A stretch of 35,573 nt of DNA, taken from assembly GCA_016876015.1 (NCBI GenBank), contig VGOD01000030.1, forward strand, positions 1 to 35,573, written 5' to 3'. The notes below the pieces were generated by a model that was given only the letters and a program-made list of their open reading frames with translations, was not told the origin of the DNA and did not search any database. Positions 15,912-23,491 of this stretch are shown in pieces. The DNA comes from Chloroflexota bacterium (GTDB lineage: Bacteria; Chloroflexota; Anaerolineae; CG2-30-64-16). The translations under genes were made by a program, and so were the position numbers. Positions within the stretch are counted from its first letter, which is position 1. Each line of letters starts with the position of its first letter.

Positions 15912-17069
15912 ATGGAACCCACTGCCAATCGTACTCCTCTCCCGAACACGAGCCGTGCGCGGCGGTCGGCTGAAGAGAAGCTCTATTCAGCTTCACAGTG
16001 GCAGCTCATGCGCTGGCGCTTTACCAGGCATCGCCTGGCCGTGGTCAGCCTTTTCGTGGTGATCGGCCTCTATTTCGTGGCAGCCTTTTGCGAGTTCCTG
16101 GCGCCCTACGACCCCAACGATTTTCACCCGGATTACCAACTGGCGCCGCCGCAGCCCATCCGCTTTGTGGACAGCGCGGGTCGCTTCACGTTGCGGCCAT
16201 TTGTCTACGGCCGCAACGCGATCCTGAACATGGAAACGCTGGGATACACCTACGAAGACGATACCAACGCCAGGTATCCCATCTGCTTCTTCCTGCGCAC
16301 CGGCAAGCCGTACAAGCTCTGGGGTCAGTTCAGCGCCAACCTGCGCTTCTTCGGGGTCAAAGACCCTGACGCGACCATCTTTCTTCTGGGCACCGATCGG
16401 CTGGGCCGCGATGTGTTCTCACGCCTGATCTACGGCGCGCGACCCTCCATGACCATCGGCCTGGTCGGGGTGGGGTTGAGCCTGGTGCTCGGCGTTTTCC
16501 TGGGCGGTTTGTCCGGCTTCTTCGGCGGCTGGGTGGATCTCCTGATTCAGCGCGTGATCGAAATGCTTTCGGCGTTGCCGACGATCCCGCTTTGGATGGG
16601 TCTGGCCGCGGCCGTGCCGCTCGACTGGGATCCGATCCGCGTCTACTTCATGATCACGATCTTGCTCTCGCTGATCGGCTGGACCGGGCTGGCGCGCGTG
16701 GTGCGGGGCCGGTTTTTGAGCCTGCGCGAGGAGGACTTCGTCAAGGCGGCCCGGCTCGCCAATTCCAGCGAGCTGCGCATCATCTTCCGCCACATGCTAC
16801 CCTCTTTCCTCAGTCACATCATCGCCAGTGTCACGCTGGCGATCCCTGGCATGATCCTCGCTGAGACATCGCTCAGCTTCCTGGGCTTGGGCCTGAAGCC
16901 TCCGGTCGTGAGCTGGGGGGTGTTGCTGCAAGAAGCCCAGAACCTGCGGACGGTCGCGCTGGCGCCGTGGAACCTGGCCCCGGCCATCCCGGTGGTAGTG
17001 GCGATCTTGACGCTGAACTTCATGGGGGATGGGCTGCGCGACGCGACCGATCCGTATGGGAAGGCGTGA
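15912..17069 (+). CDS. Opp/Dpp-type ABC importer permease (OppC-like)
   Basis: A 385-residue membrane protein. I start it at the ATG at 15912, 2 bp after the OppB-like stop; the open frame upstream belongs to the previous gene's shadow. The N-terminal LMRWRFTRHRLAVVSLFVV is the OppC_N transmembrane segment. A roughly 90-residue insertion with YDPNDFHPDYQLAPPQP and the extracytoplasmic loop LGTDRLGRDVFSRLIYGARPS follows. The EAA loop is FVKAARLANSSELRIIFRHM, and LAETSLSFLGLGLKPP and NFMGDGLRDATDP close the protein. All are standard for the C subunit. Translation is probably coupled to oppB, as no strong ribosome-binding site is visible. Confidence 0.94.
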   Translation: MEPTANRTPLPNTSRARRSAEEKLYSASQWQLMRWRFTRHRLAVVSLFVVIGLYFVAAFCEFLAPYDPNDFHPDYQLAPPQPIRFVDSAGRFTLRPFVYGRNAILNMETLGYTYEDDTNARYPICFFLRTGKPYKLWGQFSANLRFFGVKDPDATIFLLGTDRLGRDVFSRLIYGARPSMTIGLVGVGLSLVLGVFLGGLSGFFGGWVDLLIQRVIEMLSALPTIPLWMGLAAAVPLDWDPIRVYFMITILLSLIGWTGLARVVRGRFLSLREEDFVKAARLANSSELRIIFRHMLPSFLSHIIASVTLAIPGMILAETSLSFLGLGLKPPVVSWGVLLQEAQNLRTVALAPWNLAPAIPVVVAILTLNFMGDGLRDATDPYGKA

Positions 17070-17089
17070 AACGCGAAACTGGGAATCCA

Positions 17090-18121
17090 ATGGCCGATAC
17101 TCAACCTCTCCTCGAAATCTGTGACCTGAGAACCCACTTCCACCTGCGCGAGGGCATCGTGCGGGCTGTGGACGGCGCGAGCTTTGCCATCGGCCAGGGG
17201 CAGGCGATCGGGCTGGTGGGCGAGAGCGGCTGCGGCAAGTCCATGACCGCACGCACGATCCTGCGTATCACACCGCCCACAGCCAGGGTGATGGGGCAGG
17301 CATGGTTTCATCGGCGCCAACCGGACGCGTCGCGTGACACCACAAGCAGGCCGCCGGAAGCGGTGGACCTGGTTCAGATGGACCGCACCGGCCCCGAGAT
17401 CCGTGCGATTCGTGGGGCCGAGATCGCGATGATCTTTCAAGAGCCGATGTCCTCATTCAGTCCCGTGCACACCATCGGCAGCCAGATCAGCGAAGCGATC
17501 CTCTTGCACCAGGCCGTGGATCAGCGCGAGGCGCGGCGGCGGGCGATCGAGGCGTTGGAGCTGGTGGGCATGCCCAACCCGCAGCGCAACATTGACCGCT
17601 ACCCGCACCAGCTCAGCGGCGGCATGCGCCAGCGCGCCATGATCGCCCAGGCTCTCTCATGTCGGCCCGCGCTGCTCATCGCGGATGAACCAACTACTGC
17701 GCTCGATGTGACCACCCAGGCGCAAATCCTCAAGCTGATGAAAGACCTGCAGCGCGAGTTGGGGATGGCGATCCTCTTCATCACCCATGACCTGGGCGTG
17801 ATCGCCCGCATGACCCGGCATGTGCTGGTGATGTACATGGGGAAGGTGGTTGAATCCGCGCCCGTGGAGCGGCTGTTCGCTGGCCCGCAGCACCCCTACA
17901 CCCAGGCGTTGCTGCGCTCTATTCCCCGGCTCAAGCGCAAGCTCGACCGCCTGGCGGTGATCCCCGGCAGCGTGCCCGATCCCTTCAGGTTGCCGGCCGG
18001 CTGCCGCTTCCATCCTCGCTGTCCACTGGCGATCGCCGGCGTGTGCGATGTAGCAGAGCCGCCCGATGTCGAGGTCGGGTCGAGCCACCGCGTGCGCTGC
18101 GTTGCGGTTACAGGCAGTTAG
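17090..18121 (+). CDS. Opp/Dpp-type ABC importer ATPase (OppD-like)
   Basis: A 343-residue ATPase completing the importer. Walker A is [12 protein letters not shown]. An unusually long segment between Walker A and the Q-loop (about 60-105, [16 protein letters not shown]) may be a small insertion. [15 protein letters not shown], signature LSGGMRQR, Walker [15 protein letters not shown], and the C-terminal cysteine domain ([17 protein letters not shown]...C) follow. I start at the ATG at 17090 because the sequence [17 protein letters not shown] then aligns with family N termini. It lies 20 bp after the C permease and ends the operon; an inverted repeat at 18149-18186 follows. Confidence 0.93.
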   Translation: MADTQPLLEICDLRTHFHLREGIVRAVDGASFAIGQGQAIGLVGESGCGKSMTARTILRITPPTARVMGQAWFHRRQPDASRDTTSRPPEAVDLVQMDRTGPEIRAIRGAEIAMIFQEPMSSFSPVHTIGSQISEAILLHQAVDQREARRRAIEALELVGMPNPQRNIDRYPHQLSGGMRQRAMIAQALSCRPALLIADEPTTALDVTTQAQILKLMKDLQRELGMAILFITHDLGVIARMTRHVLVMYMGKVVESAPVERLFAGPQHPYTQALLRSIPRLKRKLDRLAVIPGSVPDPFRLPAGCRFHPRCPLAIAGVCDVAEPPDVEVGSSHRVRCVAVTGS

Positions 18122-18148
18122 TGACCGACCTCTTGACCGGCAAACGGC

Positions 18149-18186
18149 GGGATCACGACCCTGGAGAAGCCGAAATCGGTGATCCC
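18149..18186 (+). terminator. Inverted repeat after the importer operon
   Basis: GGGATCAC (18149-18156) and GTGATCCC (18179-18186) are perfect 8-bp arms with a 22-nt loop. There is no U-tract, so terminator function is tentative. It lies directly upstream of the next promoter and could instead be an operator. Confidence 0.35.
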
Positions 18187-18191
18187 ACCTG

Positions 18192-18221
18192 TTGGACGGC
18201 TGTCCCCTCTCATGGTATGAT
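18192..18221 (+). promoter_or_regulatory. Extended -10 promoter of the lyase-like/GNAT/activase unit
   Basis: TTGGAC (18192-18197), an 18-bp spacer and TATGAT (18216-18221), preceded by TGG, which makes an extended -10. The leader is about 45 nt. This separates the downstream three genes from the ABC-importer operon. Confidence 0.6.
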
Positions 18222-18272
18222 ACATCCTCGCTGGGACGAACCCCTGCCAAAAACTATCCAACGAAGAGAGCC

Positions 18273-20846
18273 ATGAAACGACACAACCTGACCTATCCGC
18301 TCGTCCACAACTATATCCACGAATGGTTGGCCATGGGGCCGTGCGATACGCCCCTGGACGCCGGACCACAACCCGATGAGCCGGCGCCGGCCTTCCGTTC
18401 ACGCATCCTGCAAGCCTCTGCCAGGGCCCAACCCGATTTCCAGGCGCCGATCGAACTGAATCGCTTCGACTGCGGCTCGGAGGACCTCTATTGGCAGATC
18501 GAGCACTGCGAGCCTGACCACTGCCTGGACTGGAGCGGCTTTCTGCCGACCTTCACCCATCGGCGGGCCTGGGCGTTCGCCTCGCTGTCGTCGCCGGTCG
18601 CGCAAGAGGCGACCCTGCACGTGATGGCCACATGCCCCGTCAGCGTGTGGTTGCGCGGCGAACTGATCGGTCGCGGCGAGGGACCCGAGGATCTCGCCGA
18701 TCAAGCCATGCGGACGCATGACTTCGCCGTGCAACTGCGGCCGCGCGACAACCCATTGCTCGTCAGGCTGGAGCAGGTCGGCATCGGCCACGTGGCCCTG
18801 GCTTTCGGGTTGCGCGTGGAGACCGCGGAGAAGGCGGTGAAGGTCGCGCTGCCCACAGTGACGCAGGACCCCGCGGTCGCGCAAGAACGCCAGGCGCTCG
18901 AGCGGGCCTACCAGGCGCCCTACCTGGCCAGGGCAGTCGTCGGCCGCGAGGACGCCGTTCAGTTGGTCTGTCCCGACGACACGCCCATGGAAGCCCAAAC
19001 GGTGATGCGCGTGGAGACTGTGGACGGCTGGATCTATGGCGAGATGTTCGGTAAGATCGGCAAAGAGGCCACGATCGAGGGTCTGAGCGGCCTGCAATTG
19101 CCGCACGGCGCCATGCAGGGTCTTCTCATGCCGCCGCACGCACAGTTCTACGAGCACCACCTGCGCGCGCGTCGCGGCCTGCCCTTCTGGGTGGTGAACC
19201 GGCCCTACGCGCTGGCTACAGAGACGCCCTACGAAGATCGCCTGGTTGAAGCGCTGCGCGAAGCCGGGCGCGAATCAGCCATCTTCGGAGAGCTCGCCCA
19301 GATGGCCGCAGGCTGGTGGGAGACCCTCAGCCTGGATGTGGTCCGCGGCGCAGCCCGTCGCGTGGCTCAGTGCACGGCCGATTGCCTTCCCGACCTGTTG
19401 GGCCTGATCAGCGTCCATACCCGCTACGCGCAACACGAGAAGTTCCCGGCCGAGTTGCTGCCCGAAGTCGAGGCCGCGATCCTGGGCTTCGACTATCAAC
19501 CCCGGCCAGAAGCAGGCTTCGACCTGAACAGCGACGCGAACCAGGTCCTGCTGCACGCGTGCCGCATCCTGGCAGGCCAGCGCTTCGCCGACGCGACCTT
19601 CGCAGCCTCATCGCTGACGGGACAGCAAGAACGCGAGCGCGGGGAGCAGGCGGCGACCGCCTGGCTGCGTGGCCGCGGCCAATACGGGTTCGGCGCCTGG
19701 CGCTCGCACACCGACCTGATCGTGGCTGCCCTGGCGCACCTGGTTGACCTGGCCGAAGATGACCTGATCGCTGATCTGGCGGCCGTCCTGCTCGATAAGA
19801 CGCTTTTCGGCATCGCCATCCATTCCTTCCGGGGTGCGTTCGCCGCGCCGCGCGCGGACGCACAACCGATCTACCTGCGCAGCACGCACTTCGCGCCGGA
19901 GACCGCCATCAGCCGCTTGCTGTGGGGCATGGGCAGCTATCAGGCTGGCATGTTCGGAGCCATCAGCCTGATCCTGGCCGGCGAAAGCTATCAGCTCCCG
20001 ACCGTCATCCATGCCATCGCCAGCGATGTCGAGACTGCGGTCTGGGCCACAGAACGCCACACCATCGCGCCCTCCTCAGCCTCGACCTCAACCTCAGCCT
20101 CAACCTCGGCCTCGGCCGTCAACACCGTCACCTACCGCACGGCCGACTTCATGCTCAGCTCTGCGCAAGACTATCGGCCCGGCGAGCGCGGCCGTCGCGA
20201 GCACATCTGGCAGGCGACCATGGGATCCGAGGCGCTCGTCTTCACCAATCACCCGACCACCTTCAGCCAGTCAGAGAGCCGTGACGCCGGCTGGTGGCGC
20301 GGCAACGGTAGCCTGCCGCGCGTGGCGCAATGGAAGGACGCGCTGATCGCCCTCTACAACCTGCCGGAAGGAGATCGGTTGGGCTTCACGCACGCCTACT
20401 TCCCACTCTATGCCTTCGATGAGCACGTAGTAGAAGAGGGGTGGGCGTTTGCCCGTGTCGAAGACGCATACCTGGCGATCGCTGCCGTGCCCGGCTTTGC
20501 GCTGATGCAGCGCGGGCCTGACGCCTTCCGCGAGCTGCGCGCAACAGGCTCGCGTTGCGCCTGGTTGTGCCAGATGGGCGCGCGCGATGCCGATGCCAGC
20601 TTCGAGAACTTCCGGCGTCGCGTCCTGGCCTCCCCTCCAAAGGTCGAGGGGCTGCACGTGACGTGGCAGATGATCCGCGGCGACCGCCTGGAGTTCGACT
20701 GGGGCGGCCCGCTGCGACTCAACGCCGCTGAGCAGCCCATCACCGGCTTCAAGCATCACGAGAGTATCTACGGCGTCGCCGAGCTCCCAGCCGAGACGAT
20801 GGACATCGTCTATGGCCAGGACGTGATGCGGCTGAACTTCGCGTGA
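18273..20846 (+). CDS. Large protein of unknown function with polysaccharide-lyase-like layout
   Basis: An 857-residue protein starting MKRHNLTYPLVHNYIHEWLA; the ATG at 18273 follows a GAAGAGAG site and lies downstream of the promoter. I do not recognise a named family with certainty. The N-terminal about 190 residues look like a beta-rich domain (THRRAWAFASL, VSVWLRGELIGRG). The middle (about 330-600) is helical with repeated Trp/Leu helices. The C-terminal part reads VTYRTADFMLSSAQDYRPG, HIWQATMGSEALVFTNHP and FTHAYFPLYAFDE. A beta/alpha-toroid/beta order of this kind is found in heparinase- and alginate-lyase-type enzymes, so a role on polysaccharides is possible. There is no signal peptide. 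Residues about 601-615 are a Ser/Thr/Ala run encoded by a CTCAAC-type hexanucleotide array. Its stop overlaps the next gene's GTG. Confidence 0.75.
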   Translation: MKRHNLTYPLVHNYIHEWLAMGPCDTPLDAGPQPDEPAPAFRSRILQASARAQPDFQAPIELNRFDCGSEDLYWQIEHCEPDHCLDWSGFLPTFTHRRAWAFASLSSPVAQEATLHVMATCPVSVWLRGELIGRGEGPEDLADQAMRTHDFAVQLRPRDNPLLVRLEQVGIGHVALAFGLRVETAEKAVKVALPTVTQDPAVAQERQALERAYQAPYLARAVVGREDAVQLVCPDDTPMEAQTVMRVETVDGWIYGEMFGKIGKEATIEGLSGLQLPHGAMQGLLMPPHAQFYEHHLRARRGLPFWVVNRPYALATETPYEDRLVEALREAGRESAIFGELAQMAAGWWETLSLDVVRGAARRVAQCTADCLPDLLGLISVHTRYAQHEKFPAELLPEVEAAILGFDYQPRPEAGFDLNSDANQVLLHACRILAGQRFADATFAASSLTGQQERERGEQAATAWLRGRGQYGFGAWRSHTDLIVAALAHLVDLAEDDLIADLAAVLLDKTLFGIAIHSFRGAFAAPRADAQPIYLRSTHFAPETAISRLLWGMGSYQAGMFGAISLILAGESYQLPTVIHAIASDVETAVWATERHTIAPSSASTSTSASTSASAVNTVTYRTADFMLSSAQDYRPGERGRREHIWQATMGSEALVFTNHPTTFSQSESRDAGWWRGNGSLPRVAQWKDALIALYNLPEGDRLGFTHAYFPLYAFDEHVVEEGWAFARVEDAYLAIAAVPGFALMQRGPDAFRELRATGSRCAWLCQMGARDADASFENFRRRVLASPPKVEGLHVTWQMIRGDRLEFDWGGPLRLNAAEQPITGFKHHESIYGVAELPAETMDIVYGQDVMRLNFA
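20075..20116 (+). repeat. Hexanucleotide array (CTCAAC-type) inside the 857-aa gene
   Basis: Seven consecutive 6-nt units: CTCAGC, CTCGAC, CTCAAC, CTCAGC, CTCAAC, CTCGGC, CTCGGC. In this frame they encode Ser-Ala and Ser-Thr dipeptides, whereas the array in murF-alr is read as Leu-Asn. The strand orientation matches the arrays at 2758-2793 and 27326-27361. Confidence 0.85.
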
Positions 20847-21484
20847 CGAGAGTCTGTTGGAATATGCCGCCCGACGACTCGAAGTCGCAGCAACCCTCGC
20901 GAAGTCGGCCTGCGCCGACTGCTGGTGAGCCTGCGACGGCAGGCCTCGCGCTGATTGCTGCGGTTTCTAACCGCCCAGCCGCGAATTGTCAAACAGCCTC
21001 CGAGATCCACATCCGACCGCTCGGCCGTGAAGACGCGCTTTGCCTGTGGGAACTGCTCTACCAGGCGATCCATGTGTCCCCGGGCGCGGCGCCGCCCGCC
21101 AGGGAGATCGTTCACTCGCCCGAACTGGCGCACTACGCCGCCGGTTGGGGGCGACCAGGCGACATCGGCTTTCTGGCCGTGGACGCTGAGGCGCTGCTGG
21201 TCGGCGCGGCGTGGCTGCGTCTGCTGACGGGCGATGAGCGGGGCTACGGCTGGGTGGACGACGCCACGCCAGAGCTCTCGATGGCGGTGATGCCGGCCTG
21301 GCGCGGACAGGGAATTGGCACGCGGCTGCTGGCTGCGCTGTGGGAGACCGCAGCCGAACACTACGCGGCTGTCTCGCTCAGCGTCCAGGCCGATAACCCC
21401 GCGGTGCGCCTCTATCGTCGCCAGGGCTTCGAGGTCGTCGAGGATGGCGGCGCGTGGTACACCATGCGCAAACGGTTGAGATGA
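20843..21484 (+). CDS. GNAT acetyltransferase with a repeat-derived N-terminal extension
   Basis: A 213-residue frame starting at the GTG at 20843, which overlaps the upstream stop (GTGA). The GNAT domain begins around residue 54 (EIHIRPLGREDALCLWELLYQ). Motif A, MPAWRGQGIGTRLLAAL, gives the acetyl-CoA-binding R/QxxGxG loop, and SVQADNPAVRLYRRQGFEVVE is the usual C-terminal part. Residues about 1-53 do not resemble a GNAT and are encoded by a cluster of short hairpin repeats (20903-20974), so the start is uncertain. An ATG at 20864 is also possible, and the ancestral start may have been lost or overwritten. The substrate is unknown. It sits 1 bp before the glycyl-radical activase gene. Confidence 0.8.
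   Translation: MTRVCWNMPPDDSKSQQPSRSRPAPTAGEPATAGLALIAAVSNRPAANCQTASEIHIRPLGREDALCLWELLYQAIHVSPGAAPPAREIVHSPELAHYAAGWGRPGDIGFLAVDAEALLVGAAWLRLLTGDERGYGWVDDATPELSMAVMPAWRGQGIGTRLLAALWETAAEHYAAVSLSVQADNPAVRLYRRQGFEVVEDGGAWYTMRKRLR
20903..20974. repeat. Cluster of three short hairpins inside the GNAT 5' end
   Basis: AGTCGGC-ctgc-GCCGACT (20903-20920), GCCTGC-gacg-GCAGGC (20929-20944) and GCGGTT-tct-AACCGC (20960-20974) are three perfect small palindromes in a row. This looks like a composite dispersed repeat that has landed at the start of the gene and is read through in frame. Confidence 0.7.
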
Positions 21485-21485
21485 G

Positions 21486-22388
21486 ATGGACGGCTGGGTC
21501 TTCGACATACAGCGTTTCTCGATCCACGACGGTCCCGGCATCCGCACGACCGTCTTTCTGCAGGGGTGCAACCTGCGCTGTAGCTGGTGCCATAATCCCG
21601 AATCACAGGCGGTTGGGCCGAGTGTCCAGTTCTTCCCGGACAAGTGCATCATCTGCGCGCGGTGTGTGGAGACGTGCCCCCAGGGCGCTCAGCTCGTAGC
21701 CCAAGGGCAGCGGATCTACGTGCGCGATCGGTGCCAGACGTGCGGCGCGTGCGTGGACGCCTGCTATGCGGGCGGGCTGATCATCAAGGCAAAGCAGATG
21801 ACCGTGGCCGAGGTGATGGTCGAGGTCGAGAAAGACCGACCGTACTACGAAGATTCTGGCGGCGGCGTGACCTTCTCCGGCGGGGAGCCGGCGCTCCAGG
21901 ATGAGTTTCTGCTGCATCTGCTGCGCGAGAGCAAACAGCGTGGGTTCCACACGGCGGTAGACACCGCCTGCCACGTGCCCTGGGAAGCCCTCGCCGCCCT
22001 TCTCCCGCACACCGATCTTTTCCTGGTGGATGTCAAGGCGTTCGATGAAGCGACTCACCGGGCGGGCGCCGGCGTCAGCAATCGTCGCATCCTGGAGAAC
22101 GTGCGGCTGCTGGCAGCCAGCAGCGTTGCTCTCTGCATCCGCATCCCCGTCATCCCCGGCTTCAACGCAAACGCCGCCGAGCTGGGCAAGATTGCCGATT
22201 TCCTGGCCGGGCTGAAACGCACGCCCCCCGTCGAGCTGCTGCCCTTCCATCACCTGGGCGGCGGCAAGTACGAGAGCCTGGGTCGAGAGTATCCGTCGCG
22301 GGCGCTCCAGCCGCCTTCGGATGAGGCGATGGCGGGATTCCTGCAACTGTTCCTGGAACGCGGCCTTGACGCGACGCGGGCGACGTGA
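21486..22388 (+). CDS. Glycyl-radical enzyme activating protein (radical SAM)
   Basis: A 300-residue radical SAM protein of the pyruvate-formate-lyase-activase family. HDGPGIRTTVFLQGCNLRCSWCHNPE carries the CxxxCxxC cluster ligands C28, C32 and C35. An inserted ferredoxin-like domain has two further 4Fe-4S sets, C54/57/60/64 and C83/86/89/93, as in the longer activases that serve enzymes other than PFL. VTFSGGEP supplies the SAM-binding GGE motif. It would use SAM and an electron donor to place a glycyl radical on a partner enzyme in anaerobic cells. No glycyl-radical enzyme (RVxGY-type C terminus) is in the window. It starts 1 bp after the GNAT stop, so it belongs to the same transcription unit. 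Confidence 0.93.
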   Translation: MDGWVFDIQRFSIHDGPGIRTTVFLQGCNLRCSWCHNPESQAVGPSVQFFPDKCIICARCVETCPQGAQLVAQGQRIYVRDRCQTCGACVDACYAGGLIIKAKQMTVAEVMVEVEKDRPYYEDSGGGVTFSGGEPALQDEFLLHLLRESKQRGFHTAVDTACHVPWEALAALLPHTDLFLVDVKAFDEATHRAGAGVSNRRILENVRLLAASSVALCIRIPVIPGFNANAAELGKIADFLAGLKRTPPVELLPFHHLGGGKYESLGREYPSRALQPPSDEAMAGFLQLFLERGLDATRAT

Positions 22389-22420
22389 GTCCGATGCTAT
22401 ACCCCCTGGCGGCCGATCGC

Positions 22421-22449
22421 TTGACGGCTCTGGCGCGACGTGCTATACT
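22421..22449 (+). promoter_or_regulatory. Strong extended -10 promoter of the phasin-phaR operon
   Basis: TTGACG (22421-22426), a 17-bp spacer and TATACT (22444-22449), preceded by TGC (extended -10). Transcription is expected to begin near 22456, giving a leader of about 90 nt. Confidence 0.75.
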
Positions 22450-22454
22450 GGCTC

Positions 22455-22471
22455 ATGACGCAATGCGTCAT
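22455..22471. promoter_or_regulatory. 17-bp palindrome at the phasin start site, candidate PhaR operator
   Basis: ATGACGCA-A-TGCGTCAT is a perfect palindrome with 8-bp arms, directly on the predicted +1. PhaR-type proteins are known to repress phasin genes, and a PhaR-like gene lies in the same operon. A second imperfect hairpin (GTCCCGC...GCGGAAC, 22485-22500) follows in the leader. Confidence 0.55.
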
Positions 22472-22548
22472 AGCCGCCAGGGCCGTCCCGCAGGCGGAAC
22501 TGGGAACCTGGCCGACACGAATGTAGCTGCTATTCACAAGGGGGAAAC

Positions 22549-22905
22549 ATGACAACCCACGAGAAGCAACAGGCCGCAGAGACGGAAAAGAGCGCGCTGT
22601 TCGCCGCAGCCCGCAAAGTGCTGCTGGCAGGCATCGGCGCGGTCGCGCTGGCGCAGGATGAGGCAGAGGACTTCGTCAACAAACTGACGGAGCGCGGTCA
22701 GATCGCCGAGGCGGATGGCAAGAAGCTGCTGCGTGACCTCCTTGAGCGCCGCAAGAAGGATGCCCGCAAGTGGGAGGCGGAGCTCGATCAGCGCATCGAG
22801 ACAGTGTTGCGCCGCATGAACATCCCGACCAAAGCGGACCTGGCCAGCCTGAGCGAGCGCATCGCCGAGCTGGCCGCCAAGATGGACGAACTCAAGAAGG
22901 GGTAG
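22549..22905 (+). CDS. Phasin-family protein (polyhydroxyalkanoate granule-associated)
   Basis: A 118-residue, highly charged, helical protein. SALFAAARKVLLAGIGAVALAQDEAEDFVNKL is the amphipathic N-terminal helix characteristic of the PhaI/PhaF-type phasin family, followed by LTERGQIAEADGKKLLRDLLERRKK. The C-terminal part (LSERIAELAAKMDELKKG) is a predicted coiled coil. Phasins coat polyhydroxyalkanoate granules and can also act more generally as stress or scaffold proteins. A GGGGGA ribosome-binding site lies 4-5 nt before the ATG. It is 3 bp upstream of the PhaR-like gene and shares its promoter. No PHA synthase is in the window, so a granule role is inferred from the family and the partner. 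Confidence 0.8.
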   Translation: MTTHEKQQAAETEKSALFAAARKVLLAGIGAVALAQDEAEDFVNKLTERGQIAEADGKKLLRDLLERRKKDARKWEAELDQRIETVLRRMNIPTKADLASLSERIAELAAKMDELKKG

Positions 22906-22908
22906 GCC

Positions 22909-23466
22909 ATGCCGCTCATCAAGCGGTATGCCAACCGCAAGCTGTACGACACGACCGGCCGGCGCTATGTCTCGCTCGACGCGATCGGCGAGATGGTGCG
23001 GCAGGGGCAAGAGGTCAAGGTCGCCGATCACGTTACCGGCGACGACCTGACGGCCATGGTTCTTTCGCAGGTTATCGCCGAGCAAGAACGCCGACAGGCC
23101 GGTCGTCTGCCCCGCGCGGTATTGGCCGGGCTGATTCGCACGGGCGGCGAGACGTGGGAGGCGTTGCGCCGCGGCCTGGCCCCCGCGGCGCACCCGGACG
23201 AAGAGATAGACGCCGCGATCGAACGGCGCATCGAGGGACTCGTTGCGCGAGGCGAGGTTGACCCCGCGGAGGCGAACCGCTGGCGGCGCTTGCTCACTGC
23301 GGACCTGCCCTTGCTGGCCGAGGCCGAGTCGTCTCTTGAAGTCAGGCTGGAGCGAACGCTGCTCAGCCGCTGGGTCCCCACGCGAACAGACTTCCAGGCG
23401 CTGATCGCGCAGGTCGAGGAACTGGAGGCTGCGCTGGAGAAACTGAGCGAGAATGCGCTGACATAG
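22909..23466 (+). CDS. phaR: PhaR-like polyhydroxyalkanoate regulator
   Basis: A 185-residue protein. Its first about 60 residues (LIKRYANRKLYDTTGRRYVSLDAI, then VADHVTGDDLTAMVLSQVI) match the DNA-binding PHB-accumulation-regulatory N-terminal domain. PhaR proteins sense PHA and repress phasin genes. The C-terminal two thirds do not match the classical PhaR and end in a coiled coil (LIAQVEELEAALEKLSENAL), probably for oligomerisation or phasin contact. The start is 3 bp after the phasin stop, with AAGGGG upstream. The palindrome at 22455-22471 is a natural candidate for its binding site. It converges on the ABC exporter with a 25-bp gap. Confidence 0.87.
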   Translation: MPLIKRYANRKLYDTTGRRYVSLDAIGEMVRQGQEVKVADHVTGDDLTAMVLSQVIAEQERRQAGRLPRAVLAGLIRTGGETWEALRRGLAPAAHPDEEIDAAIERRIEGLVARGEVDPAEANRWRRLLTADLPLLAEAESSLEVRLERTLLSRWVPTRTDFQALIAQVEELEAALEKLSENALT

Positions 23467-23491
23467 AGCGGGAGATCGTGGCGCATTGACC

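Noticed and set aside
18192..18272. N-terminal extension of the 857-aa protein
   Set aside because: It would begin inside the promoter -35 box; the ATG at 18273 has a ribosome-binding site and a sensible leader.
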